The notes beneath the pieces are model-generated. The model was not told the DNA's origin. It searched no databases and was given only the letters and a program-made list of their open reading frames with translations. This document shows, piece after piece, positions 43,309 to 51,491 of a stretch of 64,000 nucleotides of DNA; positions within the stretch are counted from its first letter, which is position 1, and each line of letters opens with the position of its first letter. Origin of the DNA: JAFHCF01 sp048497495 (GTDB taxonomy: Bacteria; Pseudomonadota; Alphaproteobacteria; Rhizobiales; Ancalomicrobiaceae); contig JAFHCF010000159.1 in the NCBI GenBank assembly GCA_048497495.1, forward strand, positions 20,518-84,517. The letters are read 5' to 3'. The translations under genes and the position numbers were made by a program.

Positions 43309-43787
43309 ACGCCGCCCGTCTCTTGGCCGAAGCCTCCGCCCTGGGGGCGCATTTCCGCCTCGTCGACGGCCGGGTGAAGGTCGCCGCGCCGCGCCCCTTG
43401 CCGGTCGATCTCATGGGCGAACTGCGAGCGCGGAAAGACGAGATCGCCCGCACTCTTTCGGCTTCATCGACCCCCTATACTACCGCCTTCGACGACCTGC
43501 GGCGCGCTTGCCCGGCCGGTGTTGCCGAAACCCGCTGGCGTCTCGCCGTCGCCGATGCCGGCCAGTTTCTCGACCGATGGGGGACGACGGCCGCCGCTTT
43601 CGAATGGCCGGCACCCGACCTCTTCGACCGGACCGAACACGGCGCCGATGGGCTCCTGTGGGAACTCGGCGGCCGGGCGGTGGTCGCCCTGACCGCAGGC
43701 GGCGCCATGCTCGGCGAGAACGCCACCACCTCGCGGGCTTGGTACGCCCGCCCGCTCGAAAGGCGCACCGATGCCGCGACCGCGTGA
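43305..43787 (+). CDS. Hypothetical protein with TubC-like N-terminal domain
   Basis: 160 aa from a TTG start that overlaps the DUF3631 stop, with GGAGGA 7 nt upstream. The first 50 residues (LLAEASALGAHFRLVDGRVKV, DLMGELRARKDEIARTL) match the TubC/docking domain pattern often seen in phage-like proteins. The rest (WELGGRAVVALTAGGAML) is not recognised. It sits between the helicase and a 200-aa island protein. Confidence 0.65.
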   Translation: MNAARLLAEASALGAHFRLVDGRVKVAAPRPLPVDLMGELRARKDEIARTLSASSTPYTTAFDDLRRACPAGVAETRWRLAVADAGQFLDRWGTTAAAFEWPAPDLFDRTEHGADGLLWELGGRAVVALTAGGAMLGENATTSRAWYARPLERRTDAATA

Positions 43788-44373
43788 ACGGGTCCGTCTC
43801 GAAGACGGCTTGAAACTCGATCTGAACCGCCTCCTACGTCAGAACCTCGTGAAGTCGGGCGCGGCGTGGGGATCGACGATCTTCTGGCACGAACGGATGT
43901 CCGGTCGCGAGATCGCCTCCGGTCGAGTTTCCGCCGACATGACCGGCGATCGGCGCGGATGGTTGCGGCTGCAACTCGGCACTCTCGATCAGTCGATCGA
44001 TCTCGAAGCCCTCCCCCGGCCCTACGGCGGTCGGCAATGGTACTTCCTTTGCCCTTGGACTCGTCGGCGGGCGTCGGTGCTGTGGATGCCGCCCGGCGCG
44101 CACAGCTTCGCGAGCCGCTTCACCTGGGGCAGGCAAGTCGCCTACGGCTCCCAATTCCAGAGCCCCTTCGACCGTGCCCTGAGCGCAGCGCAGGACATTC
44201 GATATCGGTTAGGCGGTTCGGACTACGTGTCGCTGGACGAAATGCCGCCGCCTAAGCCGAAGGGGATGCGGTGGCGCACCTATGCCGCCATCATGAGCCG
44301 CTGCGAGGCCCACGAAATCACCGTCGACCGGCATCTCGCCGGCTTCATCGAACGGCTCGAGGGGCACCGATGA
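43771..44373 (+). CDS. Hypothetical island protein
   Basis: 200 aa overlapping the upstream gene by 17 nt. Several aromatic and Cys-containing segments are visible (GGRQWYFLCPWTRRRASVLW, SDYVSLDEMPPPKPKGMRW), a pattern common to uncharacterised proteins of alphaproteobacterial satellites. No catalytic motif. Its place in the AlpA-DUF3631 cluster suggests a role in replication or control of the island. Confidence 0.7.
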   Translation: MPRPRERVRLEDGLKLDLNRLLRQNLVKSGAAWGSTIFWHERMSGREIASGRVSADMTGDRRGWLRLQLGTLDQSIDLEALPRPYGGRQWYFLCPWTRRRASVLWMPPGAHSFASRFTWGRQVAYGSQFQSPFDRALSAAQDIRYRLGGSDYVSLDEMPPPKPKGMRWRTYAAIMSRCEAHEITVDRHLAGFIERLEGHR

Positions 44374-44453
44374 AATCGGAGTTGGCCAACAGATTTCGAA
44401 ACCTCCGAACCGGTCGGCCGATCATCGCCCCGCCGTCGCCCGTTCCCGATTGA
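44370..44453 (+). CDS. Possible 27-aa peptide
   Basis: Starts in the 4-nt overlap with the preceding stop (ATGA) and reads MKSELANRFRNLRTGRP before running 32 nt into the convergent MmeI-type gene. It may be real by coupling but has no other support. Confidence 0.25.
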   Translation: MKSELANRFRNLRTGRPIIAPPSPVPD

Positions 44454-47301
44454 GGTCGAGAAGCCGCGCCAAGGCGTCTTCCTCGCCGATGTCCTCCGGC
44501 CATCCGTAGGCAGCCGCGACCGCCGCGTCGAGATCGCGGTGGGCATTGTCGAGCCACGTCGGCCGCTCGTTGTAGAGGTTGGTCAAGGTCCGCTTCTTGA
44601 GGATCGCCGCCGCCGCGTCGTCGACGGGTAGGATGCGATCGGGATAGCCCGGCACCACCTCGGGCACCCGCTCGACCAGATCGGCCGGATTGAGCCAAGC
44701 CTCACGCAACTCGTTCAACCGCTTCGCCGCCGCCGCGATGCGGATGGCGCGCGGATCGTCGGCATAGTCGACGGCGGGGATGTTCGGGGTGAGGCCTTCC
44801 GGGAAGGGGAAAGTCTCTAAACACGTCTCGGTGTTATAGGTCGGATCATTCCCGACCCCGTGCCATGAGCATGTCGCCAAGCTCCAGGCATTGTGAATTT
44901 GGCTTTGAAGAACGCCAAAGAAAAAGTCATCGTCCCGCGCGAACGCATAAAGTCGAGAGTCGGGCACGACTGCCGCGCTCAACCAGACGAACAGCCGGTG
45001 TTTCGCTACCCGGGTTGTCACCAGAAAGCGCGCCTGTGGGTCCTTGGCGAGCGTTTGTGGAAGGGCACGAAGCGCGCCCCACATCTTTGGACGCGGCTCT
45101 ACATGCCGCCACCAATAGCGACGATATTGCTCGCGCCGGTTTTCTTCGCGCAAAGGTTTCACATGATTCGCGACATAGGCGAACGGGTCTTGAAAAAGGG
45201 CAGCTTGGGCTTCGTCGATTTGCCAGCCAAAATCCACGATCCACTTATCCGCTGAACGTCGCGTCACGTCCATTCCGTTCATCCACGGCCTGAGAACATC
45301 CGAGTTCGGCCGCCCATTCGGATTCAGCGGCAGCGCGAGCCATTCCCGCGCAAGTTCGCCTGAAATGTCGAACGGGCCGCCCTTTGTGTCCCCCATGAAG
45401 GCAACGTCCGAATTCTCGCGAAGACATGTAGCTGTGGTGAAGTCGCTTGCTCCGCCCGTCAGGTCAGAATTCACGCGAGGGGCGGGCAAGCCGTCAAGAT
45501 GGACGCCGGCCGAAGGCGGAGTGGCCGCAAAGCATATCAGCGAGACCCGCACTGCCGCACCATTGAGAACCCAAGGCTCATCGGGCCACGCATCATAGAT
45601 GATGCCCTCAGCCACGATGGGCTCAAGCGTCTTCCGGTTTGCACCGCCGCGCATGGAATTGGTCGCGACGAAGCCCGCACGCGCCGTGCTGCCGCCCGCG
45701 ATGGCCTCCCACCCCTTGACGAACCAATAGGCGACGAAGTCCGCCTCGGGCGGGACGCGGCCTGAGAAGGCGGTGAACAGCTTATCGACGTAGTCCGACC
45801 CGAAACCATTCCGCAGCAGCTTGCCACCAAGGAAAGGTGGGTTCCCCACGATCGCGTCGGCCTCGGGCCACACAGCCTCGGTGCCGTCCTCGTTCAGCAG
45901 CGCATCGCGACACTCGATATTGTCGAGCGGCTTCAAGATCGGGTTGCGCGAGACGTCGAAGCCGTTGCGCAGCATCCATTGGATTTCGCCGACCCACACC
46001 GACACCCGCGCCAGTTCGGCGGCATAGGGGTTGATCTCGATCCCCTTGACCGACGACGGGCCGATCGAGGGAAACTCGCGCTGGAAGCCGAGCGCTTCCG
46101 CTTCGATGTTGACCCGGTGTTCGAGATCCTTCAGCGCCAACAGCGCCAGATAGAGGAAGTTGCCCGAGCCGCAGGCCGGGTCGAGAACCTTGAACGCCCT
46201 GAGGCGATCGAGGAAGCCGATCAACAGCGCCTTCGCCTCGCCATGCGCCTTGGTCTTGGCGGATGGCGACTTCGCCGCCTTCTCCTTGTCGAGCCCGGCG
46301 ACGATCGCCGCCTTGGTCGTCTCCCATTCGGCGAGCCATGGCCGATTGATCACCGGATCGATGATCAACATGATCTTGTCGCGGTCGGTGTAGTGCGCGC
46401 CGAGCTGCGAGCGCTTGTCGGGGTCGAGCCCGCGCTCGAACAGCGTGCCGAGGATCGACGGGTCGATCTCCTCCCACTCCGCATTCGCCGCCGCGAGTGC
46501 GATGGCGATGTCGTCCTTGTCGAGCGGAAGCGCGGTGTCGTCGTCGAACAGCCCGCCGTTGAACCAATCGATCGTCTCCCACGCCGCCTCGCCGCCGGCC
46601 TTCATCGCCTTGAACAGTTCCGACGCCCGCTTGGCGAACTGCTCCGGCTGTTTCGCCGTGCTCATCAGCATCTTGGTGAAGAGCTTGTTGGGTAGCAACT
46701 TCACGTCTTCGGCGAACATGCAGAAGATCAGCCGATTGACGAAATGCGCGACCGTTTCCGCCTGGTGCCCGCGCGCGCGGAGACGTTGCGCCAGAGCCGC
46801 GAATTGCGCCGCCACTTCCTCGGTGAGCTTCTGACGGGTCTTCTGCGGACGCAGCTTCTCGGGGTCGGAGAGAACCCATTTGAGTTTCTGGCGCGTCTCC
46901 GCGTCCTTGAGGTCGTCGAGCGCGAACTCGTGAACCTGCGAAACCGTGTTGGTCCAATTGGTGTGGATGCGGAACCGATCGAGATCGCAGACGACGAGAA
47001 GCGGCGGATTCTCCAAGGCCAGCGCATATTGCTGGAGTTGCGCGAAAGCCTTGTCGAGGCTCTTGGTCTTGCCCTTGTACTCCCATCCGAAGTGACCGCG
47101 CTTCCAGACGTCGGCCCATCCCTCGCCGCCGGTCGTCTTCGAGGCGCCCTTCTCGAAGGCGTACCACTCGCCCTTCGGATCGGCCTCGGTGGGGGAGGGC
47201 TCGCCGAGCATCGCGCACAGGTCGTTGAAGTGCGATTGCGCCGCCGACCGCTCCTTCAACTCGACGGCCTTCCACTTGGCGATGAAGGCTTCAGGCGTCA
47301 C
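44422..47301 (-). CDS. MmeI-type fused restriction endonuclease-DNA methyltransferase
   Basis: 959 aa from a GTG start; the open frame reaches 47535 but homologous proteins begin at TPEAFIAKW. The N-terminal nuclease has Asp64 and Glu74-Tyr-Lys76 (ADVWKRGHFGWEYKG). A helical linker (about 150-290) follows. The methyltransferase has motif I LDPACGSGNF (373-382) and motif IV GNPPF (486-490), typical of N6-adenine enzymes. A target-recognition region and C-terminal LTNLYNERPTWLDNAHRDLD complete the type IIL architecture. Such proteins cut and modify DNA with one polypeptide and are compact defence modules. It is last gene before the right att. Confidence 0.9.
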   Translation of the reverse strand: MTPEAFIAKWKAVELKERSAAQSHFNDLCAMLGEPSPTEADPKGEWYAFEKGASKTTGGEGWADVWKRGHFGWEYKGKTKSLDKAFAQLQQYALALENPPLLVVCDLDRFRIHTNWTNTVSQVHEFALDDLKDAETRQKLKWVLSDPEKLRPQKTRQKLTEEVAAQFAALAQRLRARGHQAETVAHFVNRLIFCMFAEDVKLLPNKLFTKMLMSTAKQPEQFAKRASELFKAMKAGGEAAWETIDWFNGGLFDDDTALPLDKDDIAIALAAANAEWEEIDPSILGTLFERGLDPDKRSQLGAHYTDRDKIMLIIDPVINRPWLAEWETTKAAIVAGLDKEKAAKSPSAKTKAHGEAKALLIGFLDRLRAFKVLDPACGSGNFLYLALLALKDLEHRVNIEAEALGFQREFPSIGPSSVKGIEINPYAAELARVSVWVGEIQWMLRNGFDVSRNPILKPLDNIECRDALLNEDGTEAVWPEADAIVGNPPFLGGKLLRNGFGSDYVDKLFTAFSGRVPPEADFVAYWFVKGWEAIAGGSTARAGFVATNSMRGGANRKTLEPIVAEGIIYDAWPDEPWVLNGAAVRVSLICFAATPPSAGVHLDGLPAPRVNSDLTGGASDFTTATCLRENSDVAFMGDTKGGPFDISGELAREWLALPLNPNGRPNSDVLRPWMNGMDVTRRSADKWIVDFGWQIDEAQAALFQDPFAYVANHVKPLREENRREQYRRYWWRHVEPRPKMWGALRALPQTLAKDPQARFLVTTRVAKHRLFVWLSAAVVPDSRLYAFARDDDFFFGVLQSQIHNAWSLATCSWHGVGNDPTYNTETCLETFPFPEGLTPNIPAVDYADDPRAIRIAAAAKRLNELREAWLNPADLVERVPEVVPGYPDRILPVDDAAAAILKKRTLTNLYNERPTWLDNAHRDLDAAVAAAYGWPEDIGEEDALARLLDLNRERATAGR

Positions 47302-47845
47302 GGCGCGCACCCCGGTTCGATTCAGTGCACCGAGCATAGCCGAGTGGGTTCGAACGAAAAGAGCGAACCGCCTGTCGTTGTGGATTGGGCAGGCATCAAT
47401 CAAAAGGAGGTCGCCCGTCCGATCCGCGCGCGACCGGGAAGATCCCCGCGAGCATGTGCGCGCCGAAATCGACACCGCGAAATCAAGAGAACCGGATCGG
47501 CGCTGGCGAAGCGATGGGCGGCAACACGACCGCATGGCGCGTGATGGTTTCCACGGCGGTTACCAGCGAGGTTCCCACCATGGCGCGGCCGTCACGCTCG
47601 AAGTGACTGGTGACGATCCGATGGTTCGCGGTACGCAGCCGGTACGCACCCCTGGCCGCAAGTTTCAGTTTCAGACCGGTTTCAGCGCCCAACGCACGCG
47701 CGAAGTGGTCCGGACGCCCGCTGCGGGTCCCTTCACCGATTTAGCGCCAGTCTCTTCGCGAACCACGCGCGAGGGCATCGGCAACGAATTCCGCCTTTGC
47801 GACCGTCCGCCTTCGTCCGTCCCGAGTTGCCCCGGTCCGTGTCGC
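47302..47845. other. Island right flank, no convincing gene
   Basis: 544 nt upstream of the MmeI-type gene. Several short frames exist on both strands, none with recognisable features. It probably holds the promoter of the MmeI-type gene. Confidence 0.4.
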
Positions 47846-47868
47846 GATGATGGGTGGGATGATGGGTG
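47846..47868. repeat. Right copy of 23-bp terminal repeat
   Basis: Identical to 29593-29615 and in the same orientation, 51 bp inside the right att repeat. See the left copy for interpretation. Confidence 0.75.
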
Positions 47869-47883
47869 GCCGAAGTTCAGGCA

Positions 47884-47908
47884 ACAAAAAACGGCGGAAA
47901 ACCGCCGT
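47884..47908 (-). terminator. Terminator of tRNA-Ala
   Basis: A 7-bp stem ACGGCGG/CCGCCGT with loop AAAA. On the minus strand it is followed by a T6 run (47890-47885). It lies 16 nt after the tRNA 3' end but inside the island border, so the island supplies the tRNA terminator. Confidence 0.85.
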
Positions 47909-47919
47909 ATATGCGTGGT

Positions 47920-47937
47920 GAATTGGTGGAGCTGAGG
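47920..47937. other. Right attachment site
   Basis: The same 18 bases as 29457-29474. It overlaps the 3' 14 nt of tRNA-Ala (CCA end and acceptor strand), the usual crossover zone for tRNA-targeting integrases. Confidence 0.88.
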
Positions 47938-47999
47938 GGAATCGAACCCCTGACCTCTGCAGTGCGATTGCAGCGCTCTCCCATCTGAGCTACAGCCCC
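47924..47999 (-). tRNA. tRNA-Ala (anticodon CGC)
   Basis: 76 nt with encoded CCA. The acceptor stem GGGGCTG/CAGCTCC contains the G3-U70 wobble that identifies tRNA-Ala. The D arm GCTC...GAGC, anticodon stem CTGCA/TGCAG with loop ATCGCAC (anticodon CGC, reads GCG) and T arm AGGGG-TTCGATT-CCCCT all fold. Insertion of the island has kept the gene intact. Confidence 0.97.
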
Positions 48000-48659
48000 G
48001 ACCGTTTCGAGCGGAGATGGGGCCCCGCGTCGGTTGGGCGCCATTTAGGGGAGGGCTCCCCCCTCTGTCAAGCAGCCTCGCCGCCCGGCCCGAACGATCG
48101 CCGGACCCGCGGTTCCTCCGCCCGGCCGGCAGGCGCGCGACCGTGGTCCGCGCCCCCGATATCGCGCGCCGCGCGTGATCGCGGCGAACCGGCCCGTCCG
48201 GCCGAAGCGATTGCGTCGACCGGCGAATCGAGCGACCTGCGAGCCGGGACGCAAGCCGCCCTCCTGGCGTGGCACGCGCGCCGGGTGCCGGTCCCGCTCC
48301 TCGGCGCCGGGTCTCGGCCCATCCCCCTCGCGCCGCCGGCGGCGCCGCCCTCCCGCGTCGCTCCGGGGATCCGCGGTACTCTCGGACCGAGGGGCATCGC
48401 AATCGGCCCTCTGTCTTCCCGTTGCGAATTTCTCCTGGCGCCGACGCGGATGAGAAATCCCCATGTCCTCGGCGGCCGGATGCCTCGCCCATCCCCCGCC
48501 GAGGACGTGACGGGCTCGCGCCGGTGTCCGGCGCCCGCCCCTCGGCCCGTCCGCCCGGTCCGCGCGGAAACCATGGCGGCGACGTTTTCGCCCCTTCCCT
48601 TGGCATTTCGCCGGGCGACGTCTACATGAGGGGAAACCTGCACCCGAGCGGATTGAACC
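48000..48659. other. Long intergenic region, no gene seen
   Basis: 660 nt between tRNA-Ala and yggT. Open frames on both strands are Arg/Pro/Gly-rich and lack family features. It must contain the tRNA promoter (minus strand, just above 48000) and the yggT promoter. No convincing RNA structure was noted. Confidence 0.4.
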
Positions 48660-48950
48660 ATGACCCTGATCTACCCGATCGTCGCCGCCATCGACCTCGT
48701 CCTCCAGCTCTACGAATACGTGCTGGTCGCGATGATCATCTTCTCCTGGCTTCAAGCCTTCGGCGTGATCAACACGCGCAACCCGGCGGTCGCCACCATC
48801 GGCGACGTGCTCTACCGGCTGACCGAACCGGTGCTCGCACCGATTCGCCGCATCATGCCCAATCTCGGCGGTCTCGATCTGTCGCCGATCGTGGTCTTCC
48901 TGGCGATCTTCGTGGTCCGCCAGTATCTGATGATCCTCGTGCGCATGTGA
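48660..48950 (+). CDS. YggT family membrane protein
   Basis: 96 aa, YggT family. Two hydrophobic segments (LYEYVLVAMIIFSWLQAFG; LDLSPIVVFLAIFVVRQYLM) flank the conserved YRLTEPVLAPIRRIMP. The family is linked to osmotic stress and cell-envelope or cytochrome assembly functions, not firmly assigned. The stop overlaps the DUF167 gene start by 4 nt (GTGA), a gene order conserved in many proteobacteria. Confidence 0.92.
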   Translation: MTLIYPIVAAIDLVLQLYEYVLVAMIIFSWLQAFGVINTRNPAVATIGDVLYRLTEPVLAPIRRIMPNLGGLDLSPIVVFLAIFVVRQYLMILVRM

Positions 48951-49288
48951 GCGCCGCGGCGTCCGATCCGCGCGCCGCGATCCGGCCCGAGAAGGACGGG
49001 GTGCGCCTGCGCGTCCGCCTGACGCCGAAGGCGTCGCGCGACGCGCTCGGCCGGCTCGAGCGGCTCGCCGACGACAACGAGGTGCTGATCGTCCACGTTC
49101 GCGCCCTGCCGGCGGAAGGGGCGGCCAACGCCGCCCTCGCCCGCCTCCTCGCCGGCGTCCTCGGCGTCGCCCGGACGCGGGTCGAGGTCGTCGCCGGCCA
49201 CACCTCGCGGGTCAAGACCGTGCGCGTCGAAGGTGACGCGGAAAGCCTGGCGGCCGACCTCGCCAGACTGGCGGGCGAAGCGAAGTGA
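48947..49288 (+). CDS. DUF167 (YggU-like) protein
   Basis: 113 aa from a GTG start overlapping yggT. The DUF167 pattern is clear: LRVRLTPKASRDALGRLE, HVRALPAEGAANAALARLLA, and GHTSRVKTVRVEG. Small alpha/beta protein of unknown role, regularly paired with YggT. Confidence 0.92.
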   Translation: MSAAASDPRAAIRPEKDGVRLRVRLTPKASRDALGRLERLADDNEVLIVHVRALPAEGAANAALARLLAGVLGVARTRVEVVAGHTSRVKTVRVEGDAESLAADLARLAGEAK

Positions 49289-49358
49289 TGCTACGTCGTC
49301 GCCACGCCGTGGTCCGCTTCGCGACGGATCCCGGATCGAGATCTCGGAGGTGGCTCCC

Positions 49359-50282
49359 ATGACGGCTCGCATCATCGACGGCAAGGCCCAGGCCCAGGCT
49401 CTGCGCAACGAAGTGGCGGCCGACGTCGCCCGCTTCACCGCCGCCCACGGCGTCGCGCCCGGCCTCGCCGTGGTGCTGGTCGGCGACGATCCGGCGAGCC
49501 ACGTCTACGTCGCCTCCAAGGCCAAGCAGACCGTCGAGGTCGGCATGCGCTCCTTCGAGCACCGCCTCGACGCGGCCGCCCCGGAGGCCGAGCTCCTGGC
49601 GCTGATCGCCGGCCTCAACGCCGACGACGCCGTCGACGGCATCCTGGTGCAGTTGCCGCTTCCCAAGCACATCGATTCGGCGGCGGTCCTCGACGCGATC
49701 TCGCCGGCCAAGGACGTCGACGGCTTCCACGTCGTCAACGTCGGACGCCTGTCGACCGGCCAATCCTGCCTCGTCCCCTGCACCCCCTACGGCTCGATGA
49801 TGCTGCTCGACGCCACGCTGGGGAAATTGTCCGGGCTCGAGGCGGTCGTCGTCGGCCGCTCCAACATCGTCGGCAAGCCGATGGCGCAGTTGCTGCTGAA
49901 GGCCAACTGCACGGTCACCGTCGCCCATTCGCGCACCAGGGATCTCGCGAGCGTCTGCCGCCGCGCCGACATCCTGGTCGCCGCCGTCGGCATCCCCGAG
50001 ATGATCAAGGGTGATTGGGTGAAGCCCGGGGCGACCGTCGTCGACGTCGGCATCAACCGCGTGCCGGCGCCGGAGAAGGGCGAAGGCAAGACGCGCCTCG
50101 TCGGCGACGTCGACTTCGCGAGCGCCGCGGCGGTGGCCGGCGCCATCACGCCGGTGCCCGGCGGCGTCGGCCCGATGACCATCGCCACCCTGCTCGCCAA
50201 CACCCTGATCGCCGCCCATCAGCGCCGCGGCCTGACCCCGCCGGACTTCTTCGCGGCGCTCGACAAGCGGCTGTTCGGCTGA
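49359..50282 (+). CDS. folD: Methylenetetrahydrofolate dehydrogenase/cyclohydrolase FolD
   Basis: 307-aa bifunctional enzyme interconverting 5,10-methylene-THF and 10-formyl-THF. Conserved residues: Lys in YVASKAKQTVEVGM, GILVQLPLPKHID, VVGRSNIVGKPMAQLLL (NADP site), and PGGVGPMTIATLLANTL. GGAGG lies 8 nt before the ATG at 49359. It supplies formyl donor for purine synthesis, of which PurH is encoded 5 kb downstream. Confidence 0.97.
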   Translation: MTARIIDGKAQAQALRNEVAADVARFTAAHGVAPGLAVVLVGDDPASHVYVASKAKQTVEVGMRSFEHRLDAAAPEAELLALIAGLNADDAVDGILVQLPLPKHIDSAAVLDAISPAKDVDGFHVVNVGRLSTGQSCLVPCTPYGSMMLLDATLGKLSGLEAVVVGRSNIVGKPMAQLLLKANCTVTVAHSRTRDLASVCRRADILVAAVGIPEMIKGDWVKPGATVVDVGINRVPAPEKGEGKTRLVGDVDFASAAAVAGAITPVPGGVGPMTIATLLANTLIAAHQRRGLTPPDFFAALDKRLFG

Positions 50283-50286
50283 ACGA

Positions 50287-50859
50287 TCAATCGATCAGCC
50301 GCGAGATGGCCGCGGCGAGGCCATCCTCACGGCCGGCGAAACTCGCCACCATCGCGGCGAGGAAGTCGGCCGGTTCGAGGCGCTCCAGCCGGAGAGGTTG
50401 ACCCGCTCGATCGGCGAGGAGGGTGAAGAAGGCGAGCTGAGTCCGCCCGTTACCCTCGCGAAACGCATGGATCGCATTGAGTTCGGCGAGAAAATGAGCG
50501 GCCTCGCGCGCGAACCGCACCGCGTCGAGCCCCGCCAGATGCCGGGATGCCCGCAAGGTCGCGAACAGCCGCGCCATCTCGGCCGCGATGTGCTCGGGAT
50601 AGCAGAAGGTGCTGGCATCCTTCGAGATGCGCACCGTGCGGAATTGCCCGGCCCAACGATAGACGTCCTGAAAGAGATGTCGATGGATCGCGCGGTAGTG
50701 CGTGAGGCTCAGCCGACCCTCCGGTAGCGGCTGGGCGGCGCGTTCTCGCGTCAGAGCGAATTCATAGGCCTCGAGCGCGCGCGGATCGCGAAGGCCTGGA
50801 ATATTCGCGAGCACGTCGCTTCCCGGCCAACAATAGGGATCACGAGCCGCCGCATACAT
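50287..50859 (-). CDS. fic: Fic/DOC family AMP-transferase
   Basis: 190 aa. Fic motif HAFREGNGRTQLAF is intact (His and Arg of HxFx(D/E)GNGRTQ present) and the flap precedes it (FRTVRISKDASTFCYPEHI). By family it would transfer AMP to a target protein. Its ATG overlaps the antitoxin stop (TGATG). It is convergent with folD, 4 nt apart. It lies outside the genomic island. Confidence 0.93.
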   Translation of the reverse strand: MYAAARDPYCWPGSDVLANIPGLRDPRALEAYEFALTRERAAQPLPEGRLSLTHYRAIHRHLFQDVYRWAGQFRTVRISKDASTFCYPEHIAAEMARLFATLRASRHLAGLDAVRFAREAAHFLAELNAIHAFREGNGRTQLAFFTLLADRAGQPLRLERLEPADFLAAMVASFAGREDGLAAAISRLID

Positions 50860-51071
50860 CAGCGTGACGCCGGTGGCTGCCCGTATTTCGCCTTGAGGAA
50901 TCGCAACCGGTCCTCGGGAGACAGGCGAAGCCGCGTCATTTCATCGAAGGCGTCGACGAGATCGGCCGTCGGCGCCAACCCTTCGACGGCACTGATCCGG
51001 TCGAAGTGGTCCACGCCCAATACGAAGCGACCTTTGGCGCCGTCGATGGCGGATGATGTCTTTCGAACCAT
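50859..51071 (-). CDS. Putative antitoxin of the Fic protein
   Basis: 70 aa encoded directly upstream of fic with one base overlap. It shows RISAVEGLAPTADLVDAFDE; Glu in VEGL could be the ATP-blocking residue of VbhA/FicA-like antitoxins. However, the usual Ser/Thr four residues before that Glu is Ile here, so the inhibitory motif is imperfect. Context makes the antitoxin role likely. Confidence 0.7.
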   Translation of the reverse strand: MVRKTSSAIDGAKGRFVLGVDHFDRISAVEGLAPTADLVDAFDEMTRLRLSPEDRLRFLKAKYGQPPASR

Positions 51072-51121
51072 GGGTTCACCCTAGCACGATCACCCCGGCG
51101 CGGCATCCCCCGGTACCCCAC

Positions 51122-51373
51122 TCAGAAGTCGCAGATGATGCCCTTCTTCTCCCAGTCGCCGTAGCGCACCGGTTCGGGGCCGTCACGGCCGGCGATCTCC
51201 TTGGGGAGCGCCGGCCTCGCCGCGTCCGCCGCCTTGCGACGTTCCTCCGCCTCCGACAGCGCCCGTTGCGCCGCCGGCGGCAAGTCGTCGAAACGCGGCC
51301 GCGATGGGGCTTGCGGCGCCGGCGTGGCCGTCGCCTCGGCCGGGCTCGCGGGGATCTTCGGGTCGTCGGTCAT
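51122..51373 (-). CDS. DUF1674 protein (SdhAF4-like)
   Basis: 83 aa. The C-terminus GPEPVRYGDWEKKGIICDF is the DUF1674 signature, shared with succinate dehydrogenase assembly factor 4, which helps flavinated SdhA mature. The N-terminal Pro/Ala-rich half is variable. Start 51373 is uncertain; the frame extends to 51421. Confidence 0.85.
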   Translation of the reverse strand: MTDDPKIPASPAEATATPAPQAPSRPRFDDLPPAAQRALSEAEERRKAADAARPALPKEIAGRDGPEPVRYGDWEKKGIICDF

Positions 51374-51491
51374 GGCTGCCGTCTCGTTTGCCTCGGGGGA
51401 TCGTTTCCCGTCGGCGCTCATAGCATGCTAAGGCAGGCGCCGTCGAACCGCGCGAGCCCCGCCGTCGACCACCCGTCATCCGAGGATCCGC

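Larger units (their letters stand above)
29457..47937. mobile_element. Integrative genomic island in tRNA-Ala(CGC), about 18.5 kb
   Basis: The island is bounded by 18-bp direct repeats of the tRNA-Ala 3' end, with a tyrosine integrase just inside the left border and an intact tRNA at the right border. The cargo is toxin-antitoxin, c-di-GMP signalling, RES/sce7725/sce7726 genes, a satellite-like AlpA/DUF3631 module and an MmeI-type enzyme. Several cargo genes (36784-39643, 40742-41431) are visibly AT-richer than the host. No conjugation or capsid genes are present, so mobilisation would depend on a helper or the element is immobile. Confidence 0.9.

Noticed and set aside
47483..47692. Short minus-strand frame in the right flank of the island
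   Set aside because: No ribosome site or family pattern; frames of this length are common by chance at this GC content.
29593..47868. 23-bp repeats as a CRISPR or transposon end
   Set aside because: Only two sites, direct orientation and close to att cores; no spacer array, transposase or target duplication.
48068..48661. 197-codon frame in the tRNA-yggT gap
   Set aside because: Arg/Gly/Pro-rich, no domain, with competing frames on both strands.
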